Source: Orobanche coerulescens (Eukaryota; Streptophyta; Magnoliopsida; Lamiales; Orobanchaceae). From it: a stretch of 64,000 nucleotides of DNA. Under the pieces are notes generated by a model. That model made no database searches and was not told the DNA's origin. It saw only the letters and a program-made list of their open reading frames with translations. Made by a program: the position numbers and the translations under genes. The DNA lies in NCBI GenBank assembly GCA_033398695.1, contig CM065805.1:165455787-165519786 (forward strand). Direction: 5' to 3'. Of the stretch, positions 23,097 to 34,468 are shown piece by piece. Within the stretch, counting starts at the first letter, position 1. Every line of letters starts with the position of its first letter.

Positions 23097-24189
23097 GTTA
23101 GTATCGGAGCCAGGTTAAGTGGTTCATTAGCTTCTGCAAGGTGCTTGAGAGTAGGAAACAGGAGGACCCGGAGTGACTCCGCGGTTAGGTGTTGCTTTCG
23201 CAGAAGACATCGCTCGTGAGAAGGTTCGTGGAGAGAAGGATGGCCAAGACATGTGATTTTGTTCGAGGCAATCCATCCGAGAAAGACAAGGCACCCAAGA
23301 AGTCAATGAGAACTTCTATGGAGAGTGCGGCTGTCGCAGATGGGCGAGTGGCTCGCATAGAAAGATCGTGGCAAACCAGGAGCAGAACTTGGACGATGTG
23401 GTCGCGAGGGTCAGAGCATTGGAGGGATCTGCTGACGAACTCGTCGACAAGGTACTCGGGACAATCAACTCTTTTCAGTATGATGTTGCCAACCAGCTGA
23501 AGGAAATGGGAGCCAAGCTGGAGACCTTGCAAGAAGAGAATGAAGCCTTGAAGGTCGACATGGCAACAGTGAAGCGGGCCCTGGCCAATGCGGGGGAGCA
23601 TGTGGCCACGGTACCCCAGCGGATCGAGATTCCAAGGCCAACACCCTATAGTGGAGGGAGGAATGCCAAGGAGCTGGACAACTTCCTGTGGAATTTGGAG
23701 CAGTACTTTGGAGCTTTGGGAATCAAGGATGATGAGTCGAAGCTACGCGTGGCGCCCCTTTTCTTGGCCGACACTGCGACGTCGTGGTGGAGACATCGGC
23801 AATAGGACATTGAGCGGGGCTCATGCCGCATGGAGAGTTGGGAAGACATCAAGAGGGAGTTCAAGCGCCAATTTTATCCGGAGAATGCCAAGTACGAGGC
23901 TCGGGTAAGATTGAGGAGGTTGGAACACCAACATAGCATCAAGGAATTTGTGAAGGAGTTCCAGGAGATTGTGCTGGAAATCACGGAGTTGGCGGACAAG
24001 GATGCTTTTTTCGCGGTTTTGGATGGCTTGAAGCCATTGGCAAGACTAGAGCTCCAACGCAGGAACGTGCAGGACGTGGCCTTGGCTATTGCAGCAGTCG
24101 AGGGCCTGATTGAGTTGAAATCACCCGGAGAAAGTCGGAGGTCCAGGAGGGACGAGGATGAAGGTGCGCAGGGTCAGACACATAATGAC

Positions 24190-25543
24190 TAGTGTTGCCA
24201 CATTTTAACCGGAACCGGCGGTTCCGGCCCGGACCGGCCCGTGGTCAACGGTGCGGGTCAGAACCATTGATCACGGGCCGGTTCTGGAACCGAAATCGGT
24301 ATGACGCACGGTCCGGTTACGGGCCGTAATTTCTGGGCCCGTGAACCGGCGGGCCGAACCGGCGGTTCGGACCGACGATTTTGCCTAATTTTAATTTTGT
24401 TTTCAAATTCAGATTTCTCCCAACTTCCACCCAATTTTATCTATAAATACTCCCCTTCTTCCATCTTTAAAACCACCCCATTGTGTTAATAATTCCACAC
24501 TCTCTTCTGCTTCTACTTCTAATTCTCCTCCATTCTTTATGTGCTATTGTTCTTGTTAAATTGCTCTTGCTCTATAATTCTATTATACTAAATACTAAAT
24601 ACTATCTACTATACTAAGTACTAAATACTATCCAATATACTATATACTATCTACTATACTAAGTATTAAATACTATCTACTCTACTATATACTATCTACT
24701 ATACTAAGTACTAAATACTATCTACTATACTTGCTTTACTACACACACTAGCACTACACACACTTGTTTTACTTTATTGTTCTTGCTTTACATTATATTA
24801 CTACTAACTAGTAACTAATAAATACTATATATTACTATATATTTCAATTACAATAGCACTACACACACTCTTGCTTTACATTATTGTTCTGTACTTTTCT
24901 CTACTTGTTTATTAGTATAGTGAATTAGTTAGTATTAGTTAGTTTACTTATTCAATTTTAACGATTGTATCCTTGTAATATTTCTATTGTAAATAGATAG
25001 AATCATAAAAATCAATTAAGATATCAATTTTTATGCATTATTTTGATTATAAATGTTTTAGAACTATTTTTACTTTATTACATTTCAAATTTTCAATATT
25101 TCAAATTTCCAACACAAGTAATTTAATTTCAAAAAAAAAAAAGAAATCATAAAAAATATTATAAGTTATTATAAATTACATAAAAAAACACAACATAAAG
25201 AATTTCCAAATTTCTAAATTATCTATAAGTTATTATATTTTTATTAAATTAACTTAAGTAATTTAAAAATTTCAGCACTTGTAAATTTCAACATTTAGAA
25301 ATTTCAACACATATCATTTAATTTAGAAAAAAGAAGATATAAACAATATTACAAGTTATTGTAAATTACATAAAAATAATTTCAACATTCAAAATTTCAA
25401 CACAACTACACAATTTATTTTAATTTCATACAAAAAAAAACGAAGAACCGCCGGTTCGGCCTGGGAACCGCCGATTTTCGGCCCGGCCCTGAACCGCCGG
25501 TTCGGGCCCGGAACCGGTAGTTCACGGCCCGGTGGTAACACTA
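24190..25543. mobile_element. Non-autonomous hAT element splitting gag
   Basis: Ends TAGTGTTGCCAC and, inverted, GTGGTAACACTA. Target duplication of 8 bp with one mismatch, ATAATGAC (24182-24189) and ATAAGGAC (25544-25551). Subterminal zones of 150-200 bp carry many GAACCGGCGGTTC-like palindromic units. The core is AT-rich, includes a 24590-24735 stretch of CTATACTA/CTAAATACTA tandem units, and encodes no transposase. Confidence 0.9.
24585..24735. repeat. Degenerate tandem repeat in the hAT core
   Basis: Repeated blocks of ACTAAATACTATCTACTATA with small variations, arranged as about three 50-bp copies. Confidence 0.75.
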
Positions 25544-25899
25544 ATAAGGACACTATGGACAAAGGCTCGAGGATGAGCAGGCACAGGGATGGCAGTCAGT
25601 CAGGGGAGAGTAGGACTTGCCATGGATGTGGGAGTGCGGATCATCTAGTAGCAGCATGTCCGAAGAAGAAGAAATGCGAGATTTGCTGGAGCACAGAGCA
25701 TTTGGTTAGGAGATGTCCAAAGCTTCCGAAGTTATCTCCCATGGAGCACACCAAGGCACAGGGTGCTGCCAAGGGTGAGGAGGCGTCTATTGGGGCAGTG
25801 CCGATGTTGAATTCAGCCGTGGGCACGGCAACACGCGAGGAGGTACCGCGTGGGGATCATTTGCGGGTTGTGAAGAGGCAATTCAATGGTCAACTTGGT

Positions 25900-26340
25900 C
25901 GACACAAGGGCCGATTATTGTTACATTAATGAGAATGAAGCCAGAAGGTTAGGGCTTCAGGTCGTCGTGGAACGAGGCTAGATGAAGTCGAATAATGCAC
26001 CAGCTGTTCGAGTCACAGGCGTCGCAAATAGTGTGCGATTGATACTTTGGCGCATGAGATGTGCTAATGCACTTCAAGGTGATGACAATGGACGACTGGG
26101 AGATCATCTTGGGTATGGACTTCATGAAGAAGAACAATGTTGCCCCAGTGGCGCACATGAAGGCACTCTTCGTGTTCGATCGGGACAAGCCGCAGGTAAT
26201 TCCTTTAACCGAAGAGCCTTCGCCGATGACAATGTCGGCCATAAAGTACGTACGGAACCTGAAGAGGGATGAGCCGATTTACCACCTTAGAGCAATTCAG
26301 TTCATTGATGAGTCGCCACGTCGACGAGGACGTCGACGCA
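25900..26340 (+). pseudogene. Protease-like remnant of the TR-GAG-like element
   Basis: Frame-hopping translation begins with VDTRA (expected VDTGA), then NENEARRLGLQV, as in gypsy proteases. It continues with MTMDDWEIILGMDFMKKN (the VVLGMDFL block) and a basic Arg-rich end. The active-site Gly is replaced by Arg and a frame break follows, so it is not functional. It runs directly to the polypurine tract, with no RT behind it. Confidence 0.65.
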
Positions 26341-26885
26341 ATAGGCGGGGGAGGATTTAACGTTTGAAAGTCTACGAGGGGACAAGCTTGTGCATACGGT
26401 CGCACGGAGTGTCGATGAACAGGCATGAGCGGGATGCTATGGAAGGCATCGGGCTGGTTGTGGATGTTCAGCCTTTGGGACGGCGCGGTCGAAGGGATAC
26501 GCGAGCCTAGGGACCGAGGAAGAGACATGGAGGCCGCCATGGGAGACGGTGCAGTCGAGGGGCAACATGCCTTAGTGTCCGGGACACTTGGGCATTTCAG
26601 TCGGGACATGTGCAGGGCTGTCCGGCAGCGCATGGGGCGTGGGCAAGGCCGGACGAGCGAGCAGTGTAATATCTACGAATTATTATTATTAGCAGTATTA
26701 ATATCACTGTTAATATTATTATTTAGTAGTATTAATATTATTTGTTTATATTTAATTTTCGTTAGGTCAAAACTCACAATATTTCAATTTTGTATAGCCC
26801 AATTATATACTAAGTGGCCAATTATTTAAATATCTAACTCCAGCCCATTTGTATACATATATTATAGTCCATACCCATCGAATTA

Positions 26886-28600
26886 CTATTTTGGGGAGTT
26901 ACGGGCAGTTACACGCCGTAGGATCCACCGGGGCCTATTAGGCTGACGTCACACACACATACCAGACAACTACGATAAAAATATACGATACAAAACATAA
27001 GTTAGGCCTCATCCACGACCAAAATACGAGAGTTTAACACCGTTCCATCAAAGATACCAACATCACACGACATATTACAAGAAGACCCATCACAATGTTA
27101 ATTATTAAGACCAACACCGACATTATTAAAACAATTACTGACTCGAGCTCTTAACATCCGTCCTGCCCGTCAGTTCCATGTGCACCACGTGTAGGCTCCT
27201 GAATCTCGAGAGTACCTGAAATATACAAAACATTCCACCCCATCGAGGGGTTAGCAACTACCGCTAGTGCAAGTACAATATTACGACAAATTTAATACAC
27301 AAGCATTTCTAATTTATTTTAAAACTCAAAACAGTTCATTAATCACGATATTTCGGAATATCAAACAGTAACCATCAGTAAAACACTCCGGAAATTCTCG
27401 TGACCCGGTCCGGCTGCAAGCCACCAAGTCCCTGTGTGCCCCGTCGAGCAATCCCCAGGTGACAATGCCCCACTCGAAAGTAACCCTCGCGACCCGGTCC
27501 AGCCGATAAGCCACCAAGTCCCCGTGTGACCCCGTCGAGTCAATCCCCAGGTGAGAGTACCCCGAGAACAACCTCACAGCACACAACCATCATAGTTTCA
27601 TCACCGAAATGCATGTCATAAACTAGAGTAATAAGGTACTTGCCTTGGTTCCTAAAATGCGGAGTGAACGACGAACGAAAAAGGCTTCGGTCCGAATTAT
27701 CTCCAAATTCCGATCTTAACAACAATAGGGACTCAATCAACTACAATCCCGCTGAAAAATCAAGAATCATTCAAAGTTCTACCCTTAGGAAAAATATACC
27801 GAACACTACGGGGGCATAAAAGCTTAAATTCGATCAATGAAGGAAAGACTTAGAATTACTCCATAAAACCTCTAGGAAAACATGAAACCATGATTACACA
27901 ACCATAATCCACCAATAATTGAAGCAAAAATGATTGGAAAAATGAATTACAGCCATAACCCTAAAGTTTGATAGAGGGACAATATACCTCAATTTGGTGA
28001 TAAAATGGTGGAAGAAAGATGATTGATTCGTGATATAATCTCAAATTCTGAGTTATAAGATGATTGAATGTAACACCTCATTGAAATCGCCTGAAATCGC
28101 CCCCAAGGAGTGTACGACACGGCGCATAGACACGGGGCAGAGTGTCGCGGGTCTAGCGCCGTGTTGCGACAAACGGCGCATCACCCGCGGCAGGCACTCG
28201 CGCGGGTGTCTCGGCCGTTTGATAAACGCGCGAACATCCGGCGCAAGCGCTCAGCAGCGCCGTTTGACAAACGACGCAGTACACGGCGCAAATCCTTGGC
28301 CGTTTTCATCGCCGTTTTGCACAGGTATGGCCAGAAAGTTCCTGGTCACCCGACGACGCAACCACAACTGAGCAAATACGATAAAACCGTAACATGACAT
28401 GCCGACCCAATGGTCCGAGAAATCAACAATACATCGAAAATATCAAATAAACCGGAACTGTCCGAGACAAACAAACAAGAATAGCACAATATCAAAATAA
28501 ACTGGAAAATAAAAGGTACAAGTATTACAATACAGACAGAACAGAAAAATTGTACTTCCAGTACACAGAATATTTAGCCTTCGGGCTCAGTTAGCCTCCG
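26886..28600 (-). mobile_element. Composite LTR material nested in the 5' LTR
   Basis: From about 26886 the sequence departs from the 37525 LTR copy and instead resembles the minus-strand LTR end of the first gypsy element (TTACACGCCGTAGGATCC against TTACACGCCGTAGAACCC). It holds two spaced 80-90-bp repeats containing GACCCGGTCC and CCACCAAGTCCC (about 27400-27556). Another TGTAACACC start occurs at 28069, followed by a GC-rich zone with ACGGCGC/GCGCCGT inverted motifs (28120-28330). One or two truncated LTRs; I cannot place their right ends. Confidence 0.55.
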
Positions 28601-29214
28601 GGCTCCGAGTACTCTGTGTAGAAATTCACGTAAAAATAGATCAGAAATATTTATGTGTTCAATTATTCGTGATATATTCATATGTGACATGTATAACCTC
28701 ACTAAGCTCAAGCTTAACCCGAATTTTTATAAAATATTTTTAGATTAATGGAGCGGGCGTGGTACTGGTGGAAGATGGTATCAATCTAAGTGTCAGCCTC
28801 TTAATATTATTAATTATATTTTAACTTACGAAGAATCTTTCAATTTGTAACTTGAATGTTTTGGGAAGGTAAACAATCGATTCATTATCTACAAATGACA
28901 AATGTTTGGTATAATTTTACGTAGTTAGACGTAGTATAAATTCCGTTCTTAATATTTTGATTGCATTTTCAATTGGAGCTTTCGTTAAATTTCTTGCATA
29001 AATTTAATCACTAAAGTTTACTTTGAATTTTTATTTATCTAAAAAAAAAAGAAATTATGTCTTCTTCTAAATGATATTTATGTGATATTAAATTATTATA
29101 TAGCTTCTGCACGTTATTATTTTATTTAAAAGAATTTTTTAAGATAATTAAAATTATTATATATATATATATGTTTCAAGATTTAACTATAAAGTAAAAA
29201 ACTAGGATGTTATA

Positions 29215-30166
29215 TTGTGGTATCACAGAGGTTTATGATTCTGCATACCTTTCTATATGAAAATATTATTCAGTAATACCATTTCACGGTACTTCGTCAG
29301 CTTCAACAGGTACATATTTTAATTCAGAAATTCAACTATGCATATCTTGAATTATTTTCATTTTCATAATTTATGGATATGCTTGATTGCTCAGTTAATA
29401 TAATGGTTCGATATTATTTGTATATTGGACAATGCATTTACACATTATAGAATGATCCATGTGAGTAGATGAATCGTACGAGATTTGCCACTAGGAAATC
29501 AATTTCACGTTCATTGGTATTGAGAAGCACGAGGGTTCGGACTTTTCGAGAATATCAAAGTCCAGACCATCACGACGTAGGCGATCACATTAACACTATG
29601 GCGAGGAAGTTTGTATGTGTTAGGCATGATGAAGTTACCGATTACCTTACTGTTGTGAAGCTTATGGAGTCTCTTCCCCCCGCTTGGAGTCTCCGAGCGA
29701 GGATGCTACTCCTAAATCTGGTAGACTTTACCTCGACCTCGGATACTCCCGTAATCGACTTTGTGGAGTTCTCAGCCTCGAATGTGGCTTCATGAACGAT
29801 GTGGTCTGGATGAAAATTCTGACAGTGATGAAGATGATGGAGAAGATCCAAGCGAAGATGCCAGTGTGGCTTCGGCATCTACGGCATGAATTCGAACTCA
29901 GTTATAATCTATATTTGAGAATAAATTATGAGTATTTAGTATTTAATTATCGTGGATTTGGCATCCACTGTTTAACAATCTTATTTATGAGTGCAATAAT
30001 GTACTTTTATTTTCCACTTAAAATAATCATACAAATAATAGTGGAACTATATTTTACATATATTTATTTTCTTTCTAGTCATGAGTATGGCCTATATTCA
30101 TAAAATTTTGCATTAATATCTATACATAGAATATTACCAGTAATCGAAATTTTGAACATTAGGAAA
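29215..30166 (+). other. Primer site and leader before gag
   Basis: TTGTGGTATCACAGAGG at 29215 is a diverged initiator-methionine-tRNA primer site just after the LTR end ATGTTATA. The following 900 bases have short open frames (for example 29469-29795) without recognisable domains. I treat them as the untranslated leader or older unrelated insertions. Confidence 0.5.
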
Positions 30167-30811
30167 ATGTTTCCGAGGCGGGCACGCACAGGGAGAGGAC
30201 GAAATGAAGGTGCTATGAATGAAGAGCGTAGAGAACAAGAAAACAATGCTGAGGTATCTGTTGGAAACCAGTACCAAGTGGTGGAACAATTCCATCGCTT
30301 CGTACCCCCAATATTTACCGGAAAGGAAGAACCTACTTTTATGGAAGAATGGATTCGATTGCTAGAACGGACTTTTAGTCTGATCGGATGCACAGATGCA
30401 CAACGAGTAATCTGTGTTGAATATCAGCTTACAGAAGGAGATGCCGCTGGTATGAGAGCTACTGGAGGACGACCAGAAGAGGAACGTGAAGCCCTAACTT
30501 GGAATGAGTTCAAGGTTATACTCAGAGAACAGTATTACCCAAGGTATTACCGTGAACAAAAACAGCGTGAATCTTGGGATCTCAAGCAAGAAGGAATGTC
30601 TGTGACCGAGTACGAATGGAAATTTTTTACCGACATGAGCCAATTTGCTATATGGTTTGTGTCCACTGACATGGAAAAATTGCGCAAGTTCATCGATTGT
30701 CTCCGACTAGGAATAAGGCATATTCTCAAGAGCCACAGTAATCTAACTTATGCAGAAACTGTCAAGAGGGCTCAAGAGATTTTCTCAAGTCGGGATATGG
30801 ACCGCAAATAG
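30167..30811 (+). CDS. Gag capsid part of the plus-strand chromovirus
   Basis: The ATG at 30167 begins MFPRRARTGRGRN, a basic Arg/Gly N-terminus as in the first gypsy element. Residues about 45-160 form the capsid core: FVPPIFTGKEEP, WIRLLERTF, LTWNEFKVILREQYYP and QEGMSVTEYEWKF. The frame stops after SRDMDRK, before the zinc knuckle, which continues in other frames (CTNCGKNH near 30955, FRCKQSGH near 31010). The RNA-binding part is therefore detached by mutation. Confidence 0.85.
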   Translation: MFPRRARTGRGRNEGAMNEERREQENNAEVSVGNQYQVVEQFHRFVPPIFTGKEEPTFMEEWIRLLERTFSLIGCTDAQRVICVEYQLTEGDAAGMRATGGRPEEEREALTWNEFKVILREQYYPRYYREQKQRESWDLKQEGMSVTEYEWKFFTDMSQFAIWFVSTDMEKLRKFIDCLRLGIRHILKSHSNLTYAETVKRAQEIFSSRDMDRK

Positions 30812-30988
30812 GTTGATAACTATGGAAAGAGGAAGTGCCAAGGCCCTAGCCAAGGTAAAACTGGAAATCAGAATGCCAGTCAAGGTCAGAATAAGCAAGG
30901 CAGAACTGAAGGAAAGACGAAGCCCAACGTCAAGGCCGAGAGACCGTCATGTACAAATTGTGGAAAGAACCATGGAGGAGTATGCCTG

Positions 30989-31390
30989 GTGGGTCAGGGA
31001 AAATATTTTCGATGCAAGCAATCAGGGCATACATATTATGATTTCCCAATCGGAAAGGAAGGTCAGACTTCCGGGGGTAGGGCACGAGTGTTTGCCATGA
31101 GCCTGAAAGATGCTGAAAGGGACACAGATACAATGACAGGTATGTTGACAGTATTTAGTATACCTGCATTAGTACTTTTTGATACTGGAGCTACTCATTC
31201 ATTCATGTCTAAGAAGGTCCATGCTCTAACTGGAAGTAAGGACATTAGAGTAAAAGAACCATTAGAGGTTAGCATACCATCTGGTAAAATAATATGTGCG
31301 GATTCTATGGTTAGAAATACACATATAGACATGAATCAGAATAACTTGGATGCGGATTTATACGTGATTAATATGAAATACTTCACATAA
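30989..31390 (+). pseudogene. Zinc knuckle remnant and aspartic protease
   Basis: It opens with a damaged zinc knuckle (FRCKQSGHTYYDFP, first Cys replaced by Phe-Arg context and last Cys lost). It then reads PALVLFDTGATHSFMSKK with the intact protease active site DTGA, and continues to [10 protein letters not shown] frame break at 31390 separates it from GMDWLKKY, the normal continuation in the next frame. Confidence 0.82.
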
Positions 31391-31398
31391 TCCTAGGG

Positions 31399-32388
31399 AT
31401 GGATTGGTTGAAAAAGTACCGAGCTATCATTAAATGTTATGAGAGAGAAATAACTTCAGTCTTGTCGGGGAATAAGGAGACTACATTTTTCGGAGCAAAT
31501 ACTTGTACCTCACATAGGTTTATATCTGCCATGAAAGCAATTAAAATGCTTAAAAGAGGCAAATGTCAAGGATACCTGGTGATCATAGTTGGTACAGAAA
31601 GACAGGAATTGTCAGTCTCAGATGTGTCAATTGTGAAGGAATTTCCAGATGTGTTTCCTGAGAATTTGCCAGGAATTCCAGCGGATAGACAAGTAGAGTT
31701 CAAAATTGACTCGATACTTGGAGTAGCACCGGTAGCAAAGGCTCCTTATCAGATGGCGCCAAAAGAATTGCAGGAATTGAAGCTTCAACTGCAAGAATTG
31801 CTGGACTTGAATTTTATTCGTCGAAGTGTTTCCCCATGGGGAGCACCGATTCTTTTTGTCAATAAGAAAGACAGTACATTAAGGATGTGTATCGACTATC
31901 GTGAGTTAAATCGGCTCACAGTTAAAAATAAGTATCCATTGCTAAGGATCGAGGATTTATTTGACCAACTTAGAGGAGCAGGAATTTTCTTTAAGATTGA
32001 TCTGAGATCCGGATATCATCGATTGAAGATAAAGGAGGATGATATTTCTAAGACAGCCTTTTGGACAAGATATGTGCACTACGAATTTGTAGTAATGCCC
32101 TTTGGACTAAGTAATGCCCCTGCCGTATTTATAGATTTGATGAATCGAGTATTTCACCAATATTTGGATAAATTTGTTATTGTATTCATTGATGATATCT
32201 TGGTGTATTCTAAATATGAGAAACAACATGAGGAACATCTAAGAGTAGTATTGGAGATTCTTCGCAAGGAGAAATTATACGTTAAGTTTAAGAAATGTGA
32301 GTTTTGGATTGATCGAGTAGTATTTCTCGGTCATGTGTTGACTGCTCAGGGGATTGAAGTCGATCCAGTCAAAGTCGAAGTTTCCTAG
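31399..32388 (+). CDS. Reverse transcriptase of the plus-strand chromovirus
   Basis: A 329-residue frame. The start is the protease end ([15 protein letters not shown]), then the RT linker [16 protein letters not shown] and [15 protein letters not shown] blocks follow: [59 protein letters not shown] and the catalytic [10 protein letters not shown]. Then come KCEFW and [17 protein letters not shown] copies element RNA into DNA. The catalytic Asp pair is intact. The frame ends prematurely at 32388 in the connection region, with stops before RNase H. Confidence 0.9.
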   Translation: MDWLKKYRAIIKCYEREITSVLSGNKETTFFGANTCTSHRFISAMKAIKMLKRGKCQGYLVIIVGTERQELSVSDVSIVKEFPDVFPENLPGIPADRQVEFKIDSILGVAPVAKAPYQMAPKELQELKLQLQELLDLNFIRRSVSPWGAPILFVNKKDSTLRMCIDYRELNRLTVKNKYPLLRIEDLFDQLRGAGIFFKIDLRSGYHRLKIKEDDISKTAFWTRYVHYEFVVMPFGLSNAPAVFIDLMNRVFHQYLDKFVIVFIDDILVYSKYEKQHEEHLRVVLEILRKEKLYVKFKKCEFWIDRVVFLGHVLTAQGIEVDPVKVEVS

Positions 32389-32596
32389 GTTTAGCCAGTT
32401 ACTACAGGAGATTTTTCGAGGGCTTCTCAACGATAGTATCACCTATAACCACCTATGACGAAGTTGACTCGAAAATGGGAGAAATTCTTATGGCATGATA
32501 AGTGTGAAGCTAGTTTCTAAGAATTAAACAAAAGGTTGACGACAACACCTGTGTTAACAATTCCAGACCCTACGAAGGATTTTGTAATATACAGTG

Positions 32597-32826
32597 TGTT
32601 GTTGCCCAAAATATTTATCCGAAGATTAAATACTGCTGGAATGAACGGACAACAAACAAAATTTGCGGGAGCACTTTCGAGAGAATATGAATAACACAAG
32701 ATTTGCCGGGTTTGTTAGGCCCGGGCTTGAATGCTCTCGCGAGATGTTATTAATACAAATATTCGTGGATACAAGTATTAATGTGAGAATCTAAGTACAA
32801 TGAGTGTAAAAAGACTCTGTTAATCC
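32597..32826 (-). repeat. Remaining end of the 3' LTR of the Tat-like element
   Basis: It matches 34469-34698 with a few changes (for example GAACGG against GAATGG), then similarity stops abruptly near 32826. Sequence from there to about 33110 is rich in GCGATCG motifs and has no recognisable gene. Confidence 0.88.
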
Positions 32827-33113
32827 AGCTCTTGGCCGAAAGGGACCTTGCATGGCCGAAGCAGCCGGTTCCATCGACTACGAGGACCATGGCTGTAAGT
32901 TGTGCGGTGGAGGCGATCTCGTGCCTTAGTCCATCATGTTGGATGGTGAACTGTCGATGGCGAACGAGTCCTCTGGGTTTTTTGGTGATGTAGCGTGATG
33001 ATGGCGATCGGGCTGGAAGACTGGCGATCGTCGCTCGGCTGCCGATCGCGTTATTCGTAGGTTGATATCGACGATCGGGCGGGAGATCGTCGTTCGGGCG
33101 CCGATCGCGCTGC

Positions 33114-34379
33114 TCACAGGCTAAGGAGAAACCTTTGCCTGGCTAGAAAGTCGACGGCTTTAGCTCGTAAGGTCGCGTAGGTCGTGGGTTGGTCCTTCGT
33201 AAGATGCCTGAACATAGGCGAAAGACCATGGAATCCTCCTAGGACCACATAGAGGGCGATCTCATCGCTTACGGGCTCGTCGTTGAGGATGATCTCGTCT
33301 ACCCGATCGATGTAGTTCGAGTCGGACTCTTCTTCGCCTTGCTTGATTCGCATCATGCGATGGGGACCTTCCGGCCGAGCGACCCTGGTGGCGAAGTACG
33401 CTGTGAAGACATTCGCCAGCTGGTTAAAGGAGCCGATGGACCGAGGCGACAGTGAGGCGTACCACCTGTGGGCGAGGTCGTCCAACGTCAGAGGGAACAT
33501 TCGGCACCTGGTCGCGTGTGATGCCCCACACCCGGTCATGTAGATATTGAACTTGCTCAGGTGCATTTCGGGCTCCGATCTCCCCTCGTACAAAGGTGTT
33601 TGCGGAGGAGTAATCTTGTGCTGCACGGGGGCGAGCTCGATGTGGACCGCGAGTGGCTCGCTCGGCTCGGCGATCGTCTTCTTGGCGCCTGCCCCGGATT
33701 CCAGGAGCGCCTTCATGTCGTCGAGCTAGCGTTGCATCGCAGCCATCGCTGTGGCTCGGTCGCTTGTGGATCGGCTTTGGGAGCGGGAGCCGAGGCGATC
33801 GTGTACCGATCTCCGAACTCCGCTGCTGCCGACCTCGGCTATTTGGCGAGGGGGAGCCAGACGTCTGGGCTGCCTTCTGGGAGTCGGGTAGGCCGAGCTC
33901 CTGGTGACGGACTCAAACTCCGTCGTCTCATAGCTGGGGCCGGATCGCCTTGGCCGCTAAGACGGCGCCGCCAGGCGATCAAAAACAGACGTGACCCGGC
34001 TGGCGAGCGCCTCTCCTTGCGGATGAGAGCCTCCTGGCGATCGCCCGGTCAGCAATGCCTTGAACTTCCGTTTGGTCTTCCGGCGGATGGACGAGGGGGT
34101 GATAGCGGGAGGCGCGTTGAGAGCACTCCGTCGCTCCTGTAGGACGGCCATGGCCTCGTCGATCTGTTCCGCGGTTCGTAACTGATCGAGCGAGAGGCTT
34201 GGACCGCCGCCCAGGGGCGGGATCGAGCGTCTCTGACCATGGCGGCTACCTTCCGCCATCGGCTGTGGCTCGGACTGAGACGGAACGAGGCGTCTGGCGG
34301 GCCGGCAAGCGCCTTTCTTCGACGCGGAGGCAGAAGACATGATTTCTGAAAGATTTCTTTGAAGCGCAGTGAGTGTCAC
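33114..34379 (-). pseudogene. Gag of the Tat-like element, two frames
   Basis: The N-terminal frame (34379-33957, with a likely start at the ATG at 34340) is Arg/Ser-rich and disordered, with QLRTAEQIDEAMAVLQERR. The C-terminal frame (33716-33114) has the Tat/Ogre gag core: HKITPPQTPLYEGRSEPEMH, CRMFPLTLDDLAHRWYASL and SFNQLANVFTAYF, then MRIKQGEEESDSNYIDR. Between them (33957-33717) the frame is interrupted, so the gene is broken. Frames on the plus strand here are incidental. Confidence 0.82.
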
Positions 34380-34450
34380 TTCAAGTATATGCCCCGAGAA
34401 CAGTGAGTGTTCTTCGAGACGGTAGGAATAAAAATTGGAGGGTTAGATGC

Positions 34451-34468
34451 CCTCCTTCTAGCGCCAAT
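34451..34468 (-). promoter_or_regulatory. Primer-binding site of the Tat-like element
   Basis: On the minus strand, directly after the 5' LTR end, it reads ATTGGCGCTAGAAGGAGG. TTGGCGC sites are usual for Tat-group elements. I have not assigned the tRNA. Confidence 0.7.

Larger units (their letters stand above)
23240..25929 (+). pseudogene. Gag of the TR-GAG-like element, split by a hAT insertion
   Basis: It probably starts at the ATG at 23240 (MAKTCDFVRG). A frameshift near 23365 moves to the frame with a coiled-coil stretch (QLKEMGAKLETLQEENEALK), then the capsid region IPRPTPYSGGRNAKELDNFL and TATSWWRHR. A stop at 23803 interrupts it, and it continues with EDIKREFKRQFYPE. The hAT insert (24190-25543) splits it before the C-terminal part, which has two zinc knuckles: CHGCGSADHLVAAC and CEICWSTEHLVRRC. 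Gag packages element RNA. Defects: one frameshift, one stop, one insertion. Confidence 0.85.
21777..26664 (+). mobile_element. Gag-protease-only LTR element (TR-GAG-like), truncated at right
   Basis: The 5' LTR is 21777-23096. A methionine-type primer site (GTTAGTATCGGAGCCAGG, 23097) follows, then gag and a protease-like segment. A purine tract GCGGGGGAGGA (26345-26355) leads straight into a second LTR copy (26356-26664), which repeats the landmarks of the first (GTCGACGATGGGACAAGC against GTCTACGAGGGGACAAGC, and GGGGCAACATGCC). Reverse transcriptase, RNase H and integrase are absent between protease and polypurine tract. The second LTR is cut at 26665 by the next element. Two hAT elements sit inside. 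Confidence 0.82.

Noticed and set aside
33561..34142. 193-codon plus-strand frame and others opposite the Tat-like gag
   Set aside because: They lie antisense to a recognisable gag core and carry no domain; they arise from GC-rich codon use on the other strand.
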